A DNA stretch of 64,000 nt. Source: Gammaproteobacteria bacterium (GTDB taxonomy: Bacteria; Pseudomonadota; Gammaproteobacteria; Burkholderiales; Burkholderiaceae_B). The stretch is taken from positions 310,001 through 374,000 of the forward strand of contig JAHIXK010000011.1 of the NCBI GenBank assembly GCA_018815245.1, in the 5' to 3' direction. A program made the translations under genes and the position numbers. The notes below the pieces were generated by a model. That model was not told the DNA's origin, did not search any database, and saw only the letters and a program-made list of their open reading frames with translations. Below, piece after piece: positions 54,718 through 63,792 of this stretch (its first letter is position 1; every line of letters starts with the position of its first letter).

Positions 54718-55695
54718 ATGAAAGCATTGCTGTGCAAAACCCTGGGCCTGCCCGACACCTTGGTGTTTGAGGAAATTGCCGATCCTCAACCAGGCCCTGG
54801 CCAGGTGGTTGTTGACATGAAAGCGGCAGGCGTGAATTTTCCGGATGCGTTGATTATTCAAGGCAAGTACCAATTCAAGCCTGCGTTGCCCTTTGCACCG
54901 GGCGCCGAGCTTGCGGGGGTGGTGTCGCAACTGGGCGAGGGTGTGAAGAATGTCAAGGTAGGCGACCGTGTGATCGGTGCTTGTTCGCATGGTGCATTCG
55001 CTGAAAAAGTGGTGGTGCAGGCCAAGCAGATTATTCCCATGCCAGCGGCCATCAGCTTCGAAACAGCCGCGTCGTTCACCTTGGCCTATGGCACTTCTTA
55101 CCATGCGTTAAAAGGGCGAGCCAGGTTGAAAGAGGGCGAAACCCTGTTGGTGTTGGGTGCTGCTGGCGGCGTGGGTTTGGCCGCCATTCAAATTGCGAAG
55201 GCTTTGGGTGCGAAGGTCATTGCTGCTGCATCCACTGCAGAAAAGCTGACCATTTGTAAGGAAAATGGTGCCGATGAATTGATCAATTACAGCAACGAAG
55301 ATTTGCGTGAACGCGTGAAAGAATTGACGGGTGGCAAAGGACCGAATGTGATTTTTGACCCGGTGGGTGGCAAGTTTGCCGAACCCGCTTTTCGAAGCAT
55401 TGCCTGGAATGGCCGTTACCTGGTGATCGGTTTTGCAGACGGTGAAATTCCCAGCATTCCGCTGAATTTGCCTTTGCTCAAAGGGGCGTCGATTGTGGGT
55501 GTGTTCTGGGGCGAATTTGTGAATCGCCAGTTGTTCGATTTCATCAAAGACCTTGGCGAAATGTTTGCGCTGATTGAACAAGGCAAGTTAAAGCCACTGG
55601 TGTCTAAAACTTACCCGCTTGCGCAGGGCGCGCAGGCCCTGCAGGATTTGCTCGATCGAAAAGTGGTGGGCAAGGTGGTGATCACCGCGCCTTGA
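54718..55695 (+). CDS. Zinc-free MDR-family NADPH:quinone oxidoreductase-like protein
   Basis: The 325-residue protein belongs to the medium-chain reductase family: an N-terminal GroES-like domain (LVFEEIADPQPGPGQVVVDM in part, AAGVNFPDALIIQG) and a Rossmann domain with GAAGGVGLAAIQIAKALGA. No zinc-ligand Cys/His pattern is seen, as in quinone oxidoreductases. It pairs with the SDR upstream. It ends 3 bases before the convergent Lon-N-domain gene. Confidence 0.9.
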   Translation: MKALLCKTLGLPDTLVFEEIADPQPGPGQVVVDMKAAGVNFPDALIIQGKYQFKPALPFAPGAELAGVVSQLGEGVKNVKVGDRVIGACSHGAFAEKVVVQAKQIIPMPAAISFETAASFTLAYGTSYHALKGRARLKEGETLLVLGAAGGVGLAAIQIAKALGAKVIAAASTAEKLTICKENGADELINYSNEDLRERVKELTGGKGPNVIFDPVGGKFAEPAFRSIAWNGRYLVIGFADGEIPSIPLNLPLLKGASIVGVFWGEFVNRQLFDFIKDLGEMFALIEQGKLKPLVSKTYPLAQGAQALQDLLDRKVVGKVVITAP

Positions 55696-55697
55696 CG

Positions 55698-56324
55698 CTA
55701 TTGTGGCCCGATCAAGCCCTGCGCTTGCAGGGTGTCGTCAATCAACTCCAGGCGAAGCAGGGGGTTGTCCAATGCCAGCAGTTGAAGCTTTGTGGGCTTG
55801 TCCAGTGGCAGCAGTTCACACCAGCGGTTGGCCACCCAGCCGCAGTCCATCAAGCGGTAGGGTTTGCGAAAAGGCAGTTGTTCTTCTGAAATACCTTTGT
55901 CGCCGATTGATTCAATCAGTTCAGCCAGGGCGTTTGCCGCGCCCTGCAAGTGGTCTGGAATTTCTATCACCGGGTCAGCGGGCAGGGTTTGAATTTCACC
56001 CATCCACAAACCGTTTTTTTCTTGTGCGGCCGACTGCAATTTAAAACGCTGTGTCCCGACTGTGGAAATTTCCATCAATGTGGGCGTGACAAAATCGTGC
56101 TGCTCAATCTTCACCAGTGTGCCAATTTTGGCCAGCTGAACTTTTTCTTCAGGGCGACGCACTTCTGTTCCATCCAGCAGGCTGACCACACCAAAAGGCG
56201 TGCCATCGCGCAGGCATTTCTTCATCAGGTCAAGGTAACGCACCTCAAAAATTTGAAGGTTCAAAACACCTTGTGGATACAACACTGTGGTTAGCGGGAA
56301 AAGGGGGGTGGCCGGAGGGGGCAT
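55698..56324 (-). CDS. LON peptidase substrate-binding (N-terminal) domain protein
   Basis: The 208-residue protein carries only the N-terminal substrate-binding domain of Lon protease (LFPLTTVLYPQGVLNLQIFE in part, RYLDLMKKCLRDGTPFGVV) and lacks ATPase and protease domains. Stand-alone proteins of this type are common in Betaproteobacteria with no settled role. It converges on the MDR gene with only 2 bases between the stops. Upstream lies an AT-rich intergenic region. Confidence 0.88.
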   Translation of the reverse strand: MPPPATPLFPLTTVLYPQGVLNLQIFEVRYLDLMKKCLRDGTPFGVVSLLDGTEVRRPEEKVQLAKIGTLVKIEQHDFVTPTLMEISTVGTQRFKLQSAAQEKNGLWMGEIQTLPADPVIEIPDHLQGAANALAELIESIGDKGISEEQLPFRKPYRLMDCGWVANRWCELLPLDKPTKLQLLALDNPLLRLELIDDTLQAQGLIGPQ

Positions 56325-56564
56325 TGTCTAAGTCCTTCTGGAAAAATTGCTTATCGCGAAAACACCACTAAGCATACCAACCCAGGCTATGTCGCGCCAT
56401 TGGCAAGAATTCAAGAAATATTATTTCAAAAATTGTCAGTGTGTAGTTAGCGCGCGAATGATTATAGTGCCTTGTAAATAAAAAATAAAAAGTGTGGTTA
56501 ATTTAAATTTAGTTCCATATATATTTTAAATGACGTTACTTATGTGCGGTATAGGACTATTCTG

Positions 56565-56583
56565 TTTGTAACAATATTACAAA
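56565..56583 (+). promoter_or_regulatory. Inverted repeat in the AT-rich region upstream of the two-partner secretion genes
   Basis: TTTGTAA (56565-56571) and TTACAAA (56577-56583) form a perfect repeat around CAATA. It lies 27 bases upstream of the tpsB-like ATG within a 285-base AT-rich gap (56325-56609). A weak promoter TTACTT-16-TATTCT (56536-56563) can be drawn just before it. The repeat is a candidate operator. Confidence 0.4.
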
Positions 56584-56609
56584 AAAAGTTATAGCCAAGA
56601 GGTGAAAAA

Positions 56610-58277
56610 ATGCACAATCTCAAAATATTACCTGTAGCTTTGTTTGCGTTAAGCGGCAGCGTATTTGCACAGCAAGTTCCCAGCGCTGGCAGTCAATTGC
56701 AGCAAATTCCCCCTGTGCCCGTCTCGGAACAAGCTTCCCCCAGACTAGAAATTGAGCAAGGCGAAAAAACTGTCAACACGGAGACAGACACAGCGACAAT
56801 TACGGTGAATGCACTGCGCGTGGATGGGGCAACGATCTACAGCGAGTCTGATCTGATCGCATTGACCGGCTTTCAGCCAAAAAGCGAGCTAAGCCTTTCT
56901 GATTTGCGGGCAATGGCCGAGAAAATAGCTGATTATTATCACGACAATGGTTACTTCGTGGCACGGGCGTATTTACCAGCCCAAGACATTGACAATGGTG
57001 TGGTAACCATTGCTGTTATCGAGGGGCGTTACGGCAAGGTCATTCTGAAAAACGAGTCGAGCCTGAATGACGATGTGGCCAACAACATGTTGAGCGGGCT
57101 GAACAGTGGTGACATTATTGCCAGTGAACCACTTGAAAGTCGTTTGTTGATGCTTTCTGGCGTGCCGGGTGTGAATGTGAAGTCCACCTTGGTGCCCGGT
57201 GCCACATTTGGTACTTCTGATTTGATCGTGGAGGTGCTACCCGGCAGATCGATCTCGGGAAGCATAGATGCTGACAATGCGGGCAGTCGATACACTGGCG
57301 AATATCGGCTTGGGTCCACTGTAAACCTCAATAATGTAACCGGCCGTGGCGATGTTGTCTCGTTGCGGGCGATAACGTCGGGGTCGGGCATGAACTATGC
57401 CCGCATTTCTTATCAAACGCCCGTTGGCAAGGCCACTGTGGGTGTTGCTTACAGCAAGCTCAATTATAAACTGGGTCGTGAATTTGAAAGTTTGCGGGCC
57501 AACGGCACCGCTGAAGTTGCAAGCATCTATGGCAGCTACCCATTGATTCGTTCGCGCAATACGAACTTGTCTGCGCAGTTGGCCATGGATTTCAGAACGT
57601 TTCAGGACCGGATCGATTCAACCTCGTCGGTGACAGACAAAAAGGCCGAGGCGCTAACAGCGAGTTTGGTGGGCGATCACCGTGACAACATTGGTCGTGG
57701 TGGCGTGACCGGTTATTCCGTGGGTTTGACCACCGGCAACCTGGACATTGAAACACCGTCCGCACGGGCCTTCGATGCCATGACAGCGCAAACCAACGGG
57801 CATTACAACAAGCTTACTTTCAGCGCATTGCGCCTTCAAAACCTGACTGAAATTCTGTCGCTCTACGGTGCCATCAGTGGGCAACTTGCATCGAAGAATC
57901 TTGATGTATCAGAAAAACTGGCTTTGGGCGGCATGTATGGCGTGCGCGCCTATCCGGTCGGCGAGGCGTATGCCGACGAGGGTTACCTGGCCACGGTGGA
58001 AGCGCGATTCTTGCTGGCCCGGTTTTCGGAACACATGCTTGGGCGTATGCACTTCATTGTGTTTGCGGACACCGGTACGGTGACTATCAACAAAGATCCA
58101 TGGTTTGTTGGGGACAACCGCCGCACCTTGAGCGGTGCAGGTATTGGCCTGACCTGGGTTGATCCAGGCAATTTCGCGATTCGAACCTATTATGCGCAGA
58201 AACTCGGCAATGAAGTGGCGACATCGGCCCCAGACAAATCCGGACGATTCTGGATTCAGGCAGTGAAGTACTTCTGA
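56610..58277 (+). CDS. Two-partner secretion outer-membrane transporter (TpsB, FhaC/ShlB family)
   Basis: This 555-residue outer-membrane beta-barrel exports the large adhesin encoded next. It has a signal peptide ending near FAQQ, a proline-rich linker, POTRA domains (about residues 60-205; DLRAMAEKIADYYHDNGYFVA in part) and a 16-strand barrel region. The FhaC-type loop-6 motif is GVRAYP (canonical VRGY), and the last strand ends in WIQAVKYF, with a terminal Phe as in most outer-membrane proteins. It lies 33 bases upstream of the TpsA gene. Confidence 0.92.
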   Translation: MHNLKILPVALFALSGSVFAQQVPSAGSQLQQIPPVPVSEQASPRLEIEQGEKTVNTETDTATITVNALRVDGATIYSESDLIALTGFQPKSELSLSDLRAMAEKIADYYHDNGYFVARAYLPAQDIDNGVVTIAVIEGRYGKVILKNESSLNDDVANNMLSGLNSGDIIASEPLESRLLMLSGVPGVNVKSTLVPGATFGTSDLIVEVLPGRSISGSIDADNAGSRYTGEYRLGSTVNLNNVTGRGDVVSLRAITSGSGMNYARISYQTPVGKATVGVAYSKLNYKLGREFESLRANGTAEVASIYGSYPLIRSRNTNLSAQLAMDFRTFQDRIDSTSSVTDKKAEALTASLVGDHRDNIGRGGVTGYSVGLTTGNLDIETPSARAFDAMTAQTNGHYNKLTFSALRLQNLTEILSLYGAISGQLASKNLDVSEKLALGGMYGVRAYPVGEAYADEGYLATVEARFLLARFSEHMLGRMHFIVFADTGTVTINKDPWFVGDNRRTLSGAGIGLTWVDPGNFAIRTYYAQKLGNEVATSAPDKSGRFWIQAVKYF

Positions 58278-58310
58278 ACAACGCCACACAAAAGACAACG
58301 GAGCAACACC

Positions 58311-60656
58311 ATGAACACTATTTATCGATCAATCTGGAATAACAAGACTGGCACGCTTGTCGCAGTTTCAGAAAACGCCAAAGCGGCAGGCAAAAGCAGT
58401 TCCAATGGATCAACCGTTGCGCGGGCTAAACTGCTGCTGTGCATCAGTGCAGTGTCCCTGGCGGTCATGCTGGCTTTTGGGACCAATGCCCATGCGCAGC
58501 CAGTGGGGGGTGTTGTGGTGGAGGGGATCGCAGACATTCAGCAAAGCACAGGTTTAACCACCATCAACCAGTCCACACAAAATACGGCAATCAACTGGCA
58601 AAGTTTCAATATTTTGCAGGGGCAAATTGTTCAGTTTATTCAGCCCAATTCAAGTTCCGTGGCATTGAACCGTGTTGTTGGCAGTGAGGCCTCCAGTATT
58701 TTCGGCACACTCTCGGCCAACGGACAGGTGTTTCTGGTCAATCCCAACGGTATTCTTTTCGCACCGGGGGCCTCTGTGAATGTGGGCGGCTTGGTGGCGT
58801 CTACCTTGAATATTTCTGACAGTGATTTTATGGCAGGCAACTACCGGTTCTCAGGTACAAGCAATGCTGCTGTGGACAATCAAGGCAATATTTCTGCCAA
58901 TGGTGGGTATGTTGCACTGTTGGGCGCCAATGTGAGCAACCAGGGGGTGATACAGGCCAATATGGGCACGATCGTTCTGGCTGCTGGTGATGAAGTGACT
59001 CTGGATGTGGCAGGCGACGGCTTGCTGAGTGTGACCGTGGACAAAGGCGCAGTGAATGCATTGATTGAAAACGGTGGCCTGATTCGCGCCAATGGTGGCA
59101 AGGTGTTTTTGACCGCCAGTGTTGCTGGCAATTTGCTTCAGACCGTGGTGAACAACACCGGTGTGATTGAGGCACAAACCCTGAACAATGCAAGTGGCGT
59201 TATCCAGTTGCTGGCGGACATGCAAAGCGGCACGGTAAATGTTGGGGGAACACTGGATGCCAGTGCACCCAATGGTGGTGATGGTGGATTTATTGAGGCA
59301 TCCGCTGCGTATGTCAAGATTCAGCCCGAAGCACAAATTACGACTGCGGCGCCTACCGGGATCACGGGTATGTTTCTGATTGACCCCGAAGATTTCATCA
59401 TTGGTGGCAATGCGTCTGACAACATTTCGGGTGCAACCCTGTCAGCGCTGTTGGTCACCAACAGCGTGACCATCACAACAGCGGTGGGCACTGATTCAAC
59501 CGTGCCTGGTACACCACCGGAAAGCAATCTTTTTACAACAACCCCGGGCAATGGCGATATTTTTGTGAACGAGGCTGTCAGTTGGACGGCAAGTTCCAGC
59601 CCAACCACCTTGAGTTTGAATGCGGATCGAGACGTTAACGTGAATGCAGCAGTGACCGCTGTGAATGGTAATTTTGAAGTGTGCTGTGGTCGGGATGTGA
59701 ATTTGAATGCCGCAGTGACCACGACCAATGGCAGCATGCTGCTGAATGCAGGGCGCAACATCAACATGAATGCGGCCGTGACCACGACAGATGGCAACAT
59801 CACCATGTGCGCGGCAGAGAACATTACCATCGCCGAACAAATCACGTTGACCCGGGGTACCAGTATTCCTGCCCAAAGTCTTGGTTTGCCGCTTGGCCTG
59901 GTGTTAAATGCGGGTTACGGTGGCACAGGCCCTGGAACAGCGGGCGGCACCTTGATATTTGCACCGTTGTCACCCGATGCAGTAGTGACCGGCCCCAACG
60001 CGCCCGTGACCATTTTGTACAACCCGGTTTCCTATGCAACACCGACCGATTATTCGGGTAATTTTGTGTTGACCGGCGGTGCCACGTTGACGCAACGCAT
60101 GTTGGTGTTTGCCGATGGCGGTGACAAAACTTTTGATGGCAGCACGGCAACAACCCTGACTGGTTTGAAAGACAGCCCTGCCGGCGTTACCTTGGTGGCC
60201 GGCCCCGGAAGTACTGCGAACTTTGATACGGCCGATGTTGGGGTCAACAAGAAAGTGACCTACAGTGGCTACACCCTGGGTGGTGCCGACGCAAACAACT
60301 TCGCACTGGCTGAGAACTGTTGCGGGCCTGTATTTGCCAACACCACAGCAAATATTGCGGCTGCACCAATCGTTGTTGTTCCTCCACCATTGGTTATTGT
60401 TCCGCCACCGGTGGTAGTTGCACCTGCCCCTCCCCCTGTAGCCGCTGCACCTGAAACAATTGTGCCGCCAATTTTGGCCCCGGTGGTGGCGCTTCCGTTT
60501 ACAGCGCCACCGCAAGTGGCGTTGACTGTCATTCCGGATGAAATGCCAATCGTTTCTGTGGTTGAAGAAAAGCCAGTGTTGCCAGTGGAAGAAGTGATAC
60601 CCGTGGAAGAACCTTACATCGCACCGGTTTTCATTCCCAAGCAAGATCGTGGTTAA
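58311..60656 (+). CDS. Two-partner secreted adhesin (TpsA, filamentous haemagglutinin type)
   Basis: The 781-residue exoprotein has a long extended signal region (YRSIWNNKTGTLVAVSE, cleavage near HAQP), then the TPS secretion domain with NPNGILFAPGASVNVGGLVAS (in part) and beta-helical repeats. Next come three 21-residue repeats (59628-59816), two of them containing Cys. A YDG/MBG-like domain (TFDGSTATTLTGLKD region) and a Pro-rich tail (IVVVPPPLVIVPPPVVV in part) follow. The size is small for a haemagglutinin. It overlaps the next gene by 8 bases. Confidence 0.9.
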   Translation: MNTIYRSIWNNKTGTLVAVSENAKAAGKSSSNGSTVARAKLLLCISAVSLAVMLAFGTNAHAQPVGGVVVEGIADIQQSTGLTTINQSTQNTAINWQSFNILQGQIVQFIQPNSSSVALNRVVGSEASSIFGTLSANGQVFLVNPNGILFAPGASVNVGGLVASTLNISDSDFMAGNYRFSGTSNAAVDNQGNISANGGYVALLGANVSNQGVIQANMGTIVLAAGDEVTLDVAGDGLLSVTVDKGAVNALIENGGLIRANGGKVFLTASVAGNLLQTVVNNTGVIEAQTLNNASGVIQLLADMQSGTVNVGGTLDASAPNGGDGGFIEASAAYVKIQPEAQITTAAPTGITGMFLIDPEDFIIGGNASDNISGATLSALLVTNSVTITTAVGTDSTVPGTPPESNLFTTTPGNGDIFVNEAVSWTASSSPTTLSLNADRDVNVNAAVTAVNGNFEVCCGRDVNLNAAVTTTNGSMLLNAGRNINMNAAVTTTDGNITMCAAENITIAEQITLTRGTSIPAQSLGLPLGLVLNAGYGGTGPGTAGGTLIFAPLSPDAVVTGPNAPVTILYNPVSYATPTDYSGNFVLTGGATLTQRMLVFADGGDKTFDGSTATTLTGLKDSPAGVTLVAGPGSTANFDTADVGVNKKVTYSGYTLGGADANNFALAENCCGPVFANTTANIAAAPIVVVPPPLVIVPPPVVVAPAPPPVAAAPETIVPPILAPVVALPFTAPPQVALTVIPDEMPIVSVVEEKPVLPVEEVIPVEEPYIAPVFIPKQDRG
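59628..59816 (+). repeat. Three tandem 21-residue repeats in the TpsA adhesin
   Basis: Units at 59628-59690, 59691-59753 and 59754-59816 encode the pattern R(D/N)(V/I)N-x-NAAVT-x-x-(N/D)G. The first ends with EVCCG, the second MLLNAG and the third ITMCAA. They are consistent with beta-helix rungs of haemagglutinin-type adhesins. Confidence 0.8.
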
Positions 60657-61383
60657 GTTTTTCTTGCTGACAAGTGCACTGGCCGCCGGGTTGTTCAGCA
60701 ACCCGGTGTTTTCGGACAGTGATGGTGCCAATAGAAGTTACCTTGCAAACTTTGAGCAGGAAAGTGCATCGCAAGATGCTCGGCAAATCGCAGACTGGGT
60801 GCTTGATTCCCGCGACAACCAGAACATGCCGTTTCTCATCATTGACAAGAAAAACGCCAAGGTATTTGTGTTTGACCCGGCAGGGCAAATCATGGGCGCT
60901 TCTGCCGTGTTGTTGGGGGTTGCGGTCGGTGATGATTCATCCAAGGGCGTTGGGCAACGAAAGTTGGCCAGCATCCCCGTGGCTGAGAGAACCACGCCCG
61001 CAGGGCGCTTTGTTGGGTCACTGTCGAACAACTTAAGTGGCAAGGGTGTGTTGTGGATTGATTATGATGCTGCAATTTCACTGCATCGTGTCATTACAAG
61101 CAATGCGAAGCAGCAGCGCGCACAACGCCTTGAGTCAAGCATGATTTCAGACAACCGGATTTCGTTTGGTTGTATTAACGTACCTGCCAGGTTTTATGAT
61201 CAGTTGATTGAACAAACTTTTCAGAGAACGAATGGTGTTATCTATGTGTTGCCTGAAGTCCGGTCGATTCAAGAAACATTCGGTTCCTATGTGGTGAACG
61301 AAAATACATTAAGAATTTCATCCGCCGCGCTTGCTGCCGCGAACGTTAATAAACCAACGGCACATGTGATCAAGCTTCGGTAA
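60649..61383 (+). CDS. L,D-transpeptidase-like protein in the secretion operon
   Basis: The 244-residue protein begins at a GTG with a signal peptide (FFLLTSALAAGLFSNPVFS). Its YkuD/L,D-transpeptidase domain (about residues 55-200) has the catalytic-region His in LHRVI and the catalytic Cys in SFGCINV, where the usual SHGC is SFGC. The family crosslinks peptidoglycan through meso-diaminopimelate or attaches proteins to it. It overlaps the TpsA gene by 8 bases and is therefore probably translationally coupled, which is unusual for a two-partner secretion locus. Confidence 0.85.
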   Translation: MVKFFLLTSALAAGLFSNPVFSDSDGANRSYLANFEQESASQDARQIADWVLDSRDNQNMPFLIIDKKNAKVFVFDPAGQIMGASAVLLGVAVGDDSSKGVGQRKLASIPVAERTTPAGRFVGSLSNNLSGKGVLWIDYDAAISLHRVITSNAKQQRAQRLESSMISDNRISFGCINVPARFYDQLIEQTFQRTNGVIYVLPEVRSIQETFGSYVVNENTLRISSAALAAANVNKPTAHVIKLR

Positions 61384-61390
61384 GCCACCA

Positions 61391-62029
61391 TTACTGCAAT
61401 GCCTGCACTGCCATTTCAATACTTAGCGCGAGCAAAATGGTGCCCATCAACAGGCGCTGCGCCAAAAGCCATTTTGGTTTGCGGGCCAGAAACCGCGCCA
61501 TGCTGCCGGAAAATATGGCCATGCATGCGTTCGCCAGTGCGAACATGGAAATTAACAATCCACCATAAAGCAACGATTGTTGCAGCACCTGGCCTTGCGT
61601 TTCATCGATGAATTGCGGCAGCAGGGTGAGGAAGATCAACGCCAGCTTGGGGTTCAGCAAGCTGGTGGTGGCGCCCATGGCAAACAATTTTCCAGCTGCT
61701 TCTTGTGGCAGTTGATCGCGAATTTCCAAAGGTGAGCGGCCGCCAGGGCGGACCGCATTCCAGCCCAGCCACCCCATGTACAGTGCGCCACAAGCGCTGA
61801 GAATTTGCGCGGCATGGGCTTGGGTTTTGAAGAAAGCGGTAATGCCGAATGCTGCACCAAACATGTAGAACAGATAACCCACGATGACGCCACCCAGTGA
61901 AGTCAGCCCGGCGCGCCGCCCCTGTGTAATGGAGCGCGAGATGACGTAAATCATGTTGGGCCCGGGGGTGATGGACAACAAGCCACCCACCACCAGGAAT
62001 GCATAAAGTGAGCTTGTGCTGTCCTGCAT
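61391..62029 (-). CDS. LysE/RhtB-family amino-acid exporter
   Basis: The 212-residue protein has the five to six helices and the N-terminal GGLLSITPGPNMIYV motif of LysE/RhtB translocators, plus GVIVGYLFYMFGAAFG. It exports amino acids or related metabolites, most often homoserine, threonine or lysine; the substrate is not predictable. It is divergent from a LysR-family regulator with an operator between them. Its end is 7 bases from the L,D-transpeptidase gene, convergent. Confidence 0.9.
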   Translation of the reverse strand: MQDSTSSLYAFLVVGGLLSITPGPNMIYVISRSITQGRRAGLTSLGGVIVGYLFYMFGAAFGITAFFKTQAHAAQILSACGALYMGWLGWNAVRPGGRSPLEIRDQLPQEAAGKLFAMGATTSLLNPKLALIFLTLLPQFIDETQGQVLQQSLLYGGLLISMFALANACMAIFSGSMARFLARKPKWLLAQRLLMGTILLALSIEMAVQALQ

Positions 62030-62107
62030 TTCATTTGATCCCGTTTTGATTGTTCAACTGTGATGCGAATTATTCATGGTTGAAAAAGTTTCGTAAAATG
62101 AATTAAA

Positions 62108-62124
62108 CTGAATTAATTATTCAG
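62108..62124 (+). promoter_or_regulatory. LysR-type inverted repeat between the LysE and LysR genes
   Basis: CTGAAT (62108-62113) and ATTCAG (62119-62124) are inverted repeats with a 5-base spacer, matching the T-N11-A style of LysR sites, 13 bases before the LysR gene ATG. It is well placed for control of both divergent genes. Confidence 0.45.
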
Positions 62125-62137
62125 AAAAACTGATGAA

Positions 62138-62989
62138 ATGAAAAAACTTGATCTGGATTCCTTGACCATGCTGGTGGCTGTTGCAGATTCCGGAAGTTTT
62201 GCGGCAGGTGCCATGCAGGTACATCGTTCGCCCTCGGCGGTCAGCATGCAAATCAAGGGGCTGGAAACATTGCTGGGCAAGGCTTTGTTTGTGCGTGACA
62301 CCCGCAACCTGGAACTGACCGCAGAGGGCCACACCTTGCTGGGTTACGCCCGGCAGATGCTGGCCCTGCGTGATGAAGCCTTCGCTGAAATAACCCGGCC
62401 TGAAGTCAAGGGGCGTGTCAGCATTGGCGTGCCCGACGACTATGCATCTTCTTTGTTGCCACCCGTGCTGCGCAAGTTTTCTGCCACTTACCCGCGTGTT
62501 GAAATTCAAGTAGTTGGCCGACCCAGTCATGAAATAGCGCGCATGGTTAAAGACAACACAGTGGATTTGGCCTGCATTACCCGTACAAAGGGTTGCCCCG
62601 GTCAGTTGATCCGCATGGAACCATTGGTGTGGGCGGGCTCATCCAGCAACAAAATGATCTGGAAAGAACGCCCTTTGCCCATTGCCGTATTTGGGCAGGG
62701 CAGCACCGCACGCGCGCACGCATTGAAGGCTTTGCAGCAGGCCAAAATTCCTTACCGCATGTCGTATGAAAGCCCCGCAGTGCAGGGCTTGGTCAGCATG
62801 GTCGATGCCGACCTTGCAATTGCACCGCTGGCCAAATGCGGTATGCCATCGCATTTAATTCAGCTTGGGGCAGCAGAGGGGCTTCCTCCCCTTCAGCCTG
62901 TTGAGGTGGTGTTGTCTCGAAGTGCCAAATCAAGACGCCCGCCTTGCGATTACCTGGCGGAGTTGCTGGTGAATGAGCTGGCCGCTTGA
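62138..62989 (+). CDS. LysR-family transcription regulator (divergent from LysE)
   Basis: The 283-residue protein has the LysR helix-turn-helix at residues 3-60 (LDSLTMLVAVADSGSFAAGA, SPSAVSMQIKGLETLLG) and the effector-binding domain. Divergent orientation with the exporter suggests it activates or represses that gene, as ArgP does for argO. The family is clear but the ligand is unknown. Confidence 0.92.
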   Translation: MKKLDLDSLTMLVAVADSGSFAAGAMQVHRSPSAVSMQIKGLETLLGKALFVRDTRNLELTAEGHTLLGYARQMLALRDEAFAEITRPEVKGRVSIGVPDDYASSLLPPVLRKFSATYPRVEIQVVGRPSHEIARMVKDNTVDLACITRTKGCPGQLIRMEPLVWAGSSSNKMIWKERPLPIAVFGQGSTARAHALKALQQAKIPYRMSYESPAVQGLVSMVDADLAIAPLAKCGMPSHLIQLGAAEGLPPLQPVEVVLSRSAKSRRPPCDYLAELLVNELAA

Positions 62990-63016
62990 ATGCCTGCTTG
63001 AATCTGTAATTCGACC

Positions 63017-63790
63017 CTAGCTTTTCACTTTCCGCGCCGCTGCCAATTGTGCCTGCAGTGCATCAATGCGCTGGTGGTTGTCCTCTGAACCAATGTAGCT
63101 TCTGAACAGCCATTCCTGTGTGCGCATTGACATATCAAGGTCCTGATTCAGCACCACGTTGGAAAGGCGCTTGGTTTCCGCCAGGCAAGCCCGGTCGTAC
63201 TGGGCCATGTCGCGCGCAATTTGCGCAACCGATGACAGCAGTTCGCCTTCCGGAAACACTTTGCTGACATAACCCATGCGCTCGGCTTCCGCTGCATCGT
63301 AAATGCGCCCAGTCAATGCTACTTCCTTGGCGCGGCCCATGCCGATGATGCGCCACAGCGGGTCCATGATGGGGGTAAGCGACAGCACAATTTCACGTTG
63401 ACCAAACTTGGCGCGAGTGGAGGCATAGCGAATGTCGCACATCATGGTCAAGTCAAATCCACCTGCAATGGCAGCACCGCCCACAGCGCAAATCACGGGT
63501 TGCTCGCAAAACAGAATGGCGCGGTATGCGCGGTGAAACAGGGCGGTGTAGGCTTCGTTGTTTACTTTCTCAAGTTTGCGGATTTCATTCAAATCGAAAC
63601 CGGCCGAGAAGTAGCGTTCGCCACCTGTGAACACGATCACGTTCACGTCTTGCCGCGCACCCAGTGCATTGAACATGTGGCTTACTTCGTCCAGTACATC
63701 GGGTGCAAGGGCGTTGCCTTTGTCGGGGCGGTTAATGGTCACTGTGGCCACTTGGTGGGCCACTTCAAGATTCAGGTACTGAAAATTCAT
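63017..63790 (-). CDS. Enoyl-CoA hydratase/isomerase (crotonase family)
   Basis: From the ATG at 63790 the protein has 257 residues. It shows the crotonase-fold start (VATVTINRPDKGNAL), the oxyanion-loop region VFTGGERYFSAGFDL and the second glycine loop GGAAIAGGFDLTMMCDIRYA (in part). Crotonases hydrate or isomerise enoyl-CoA in fatty-acid or aromatic catabolism; this member's substrate is unknown. Upstream codons before 63790 do not match the family. It starts 2 bases after the stop of the gene running off the right edge. Confidence 0.9.
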   Translation of the reverse strand: MNFQYLNLEVAHQVATVTINRPDKGNALAPDVLDEVSHMFNALGARQDVNVIVFTGGERYFSAGFDLNEIRKLEKVNNEAYTALFHRAYRAILFCEQPVICAVGGAAIAGGFDLTMMCDIRYASTRAKFGQREIVLSLTPIMDPLWRIIGMGRAKEVALTGRIYDAAEAERMGYVSKVFPEGELLSSVAQIARDMAQYDRACLAETKRLSNVVLNQDLDMSMRTQEWLFRSYIGSEDNHQRIDALQAQLAAARKVKS

Positions 63791-63792
63791 TC

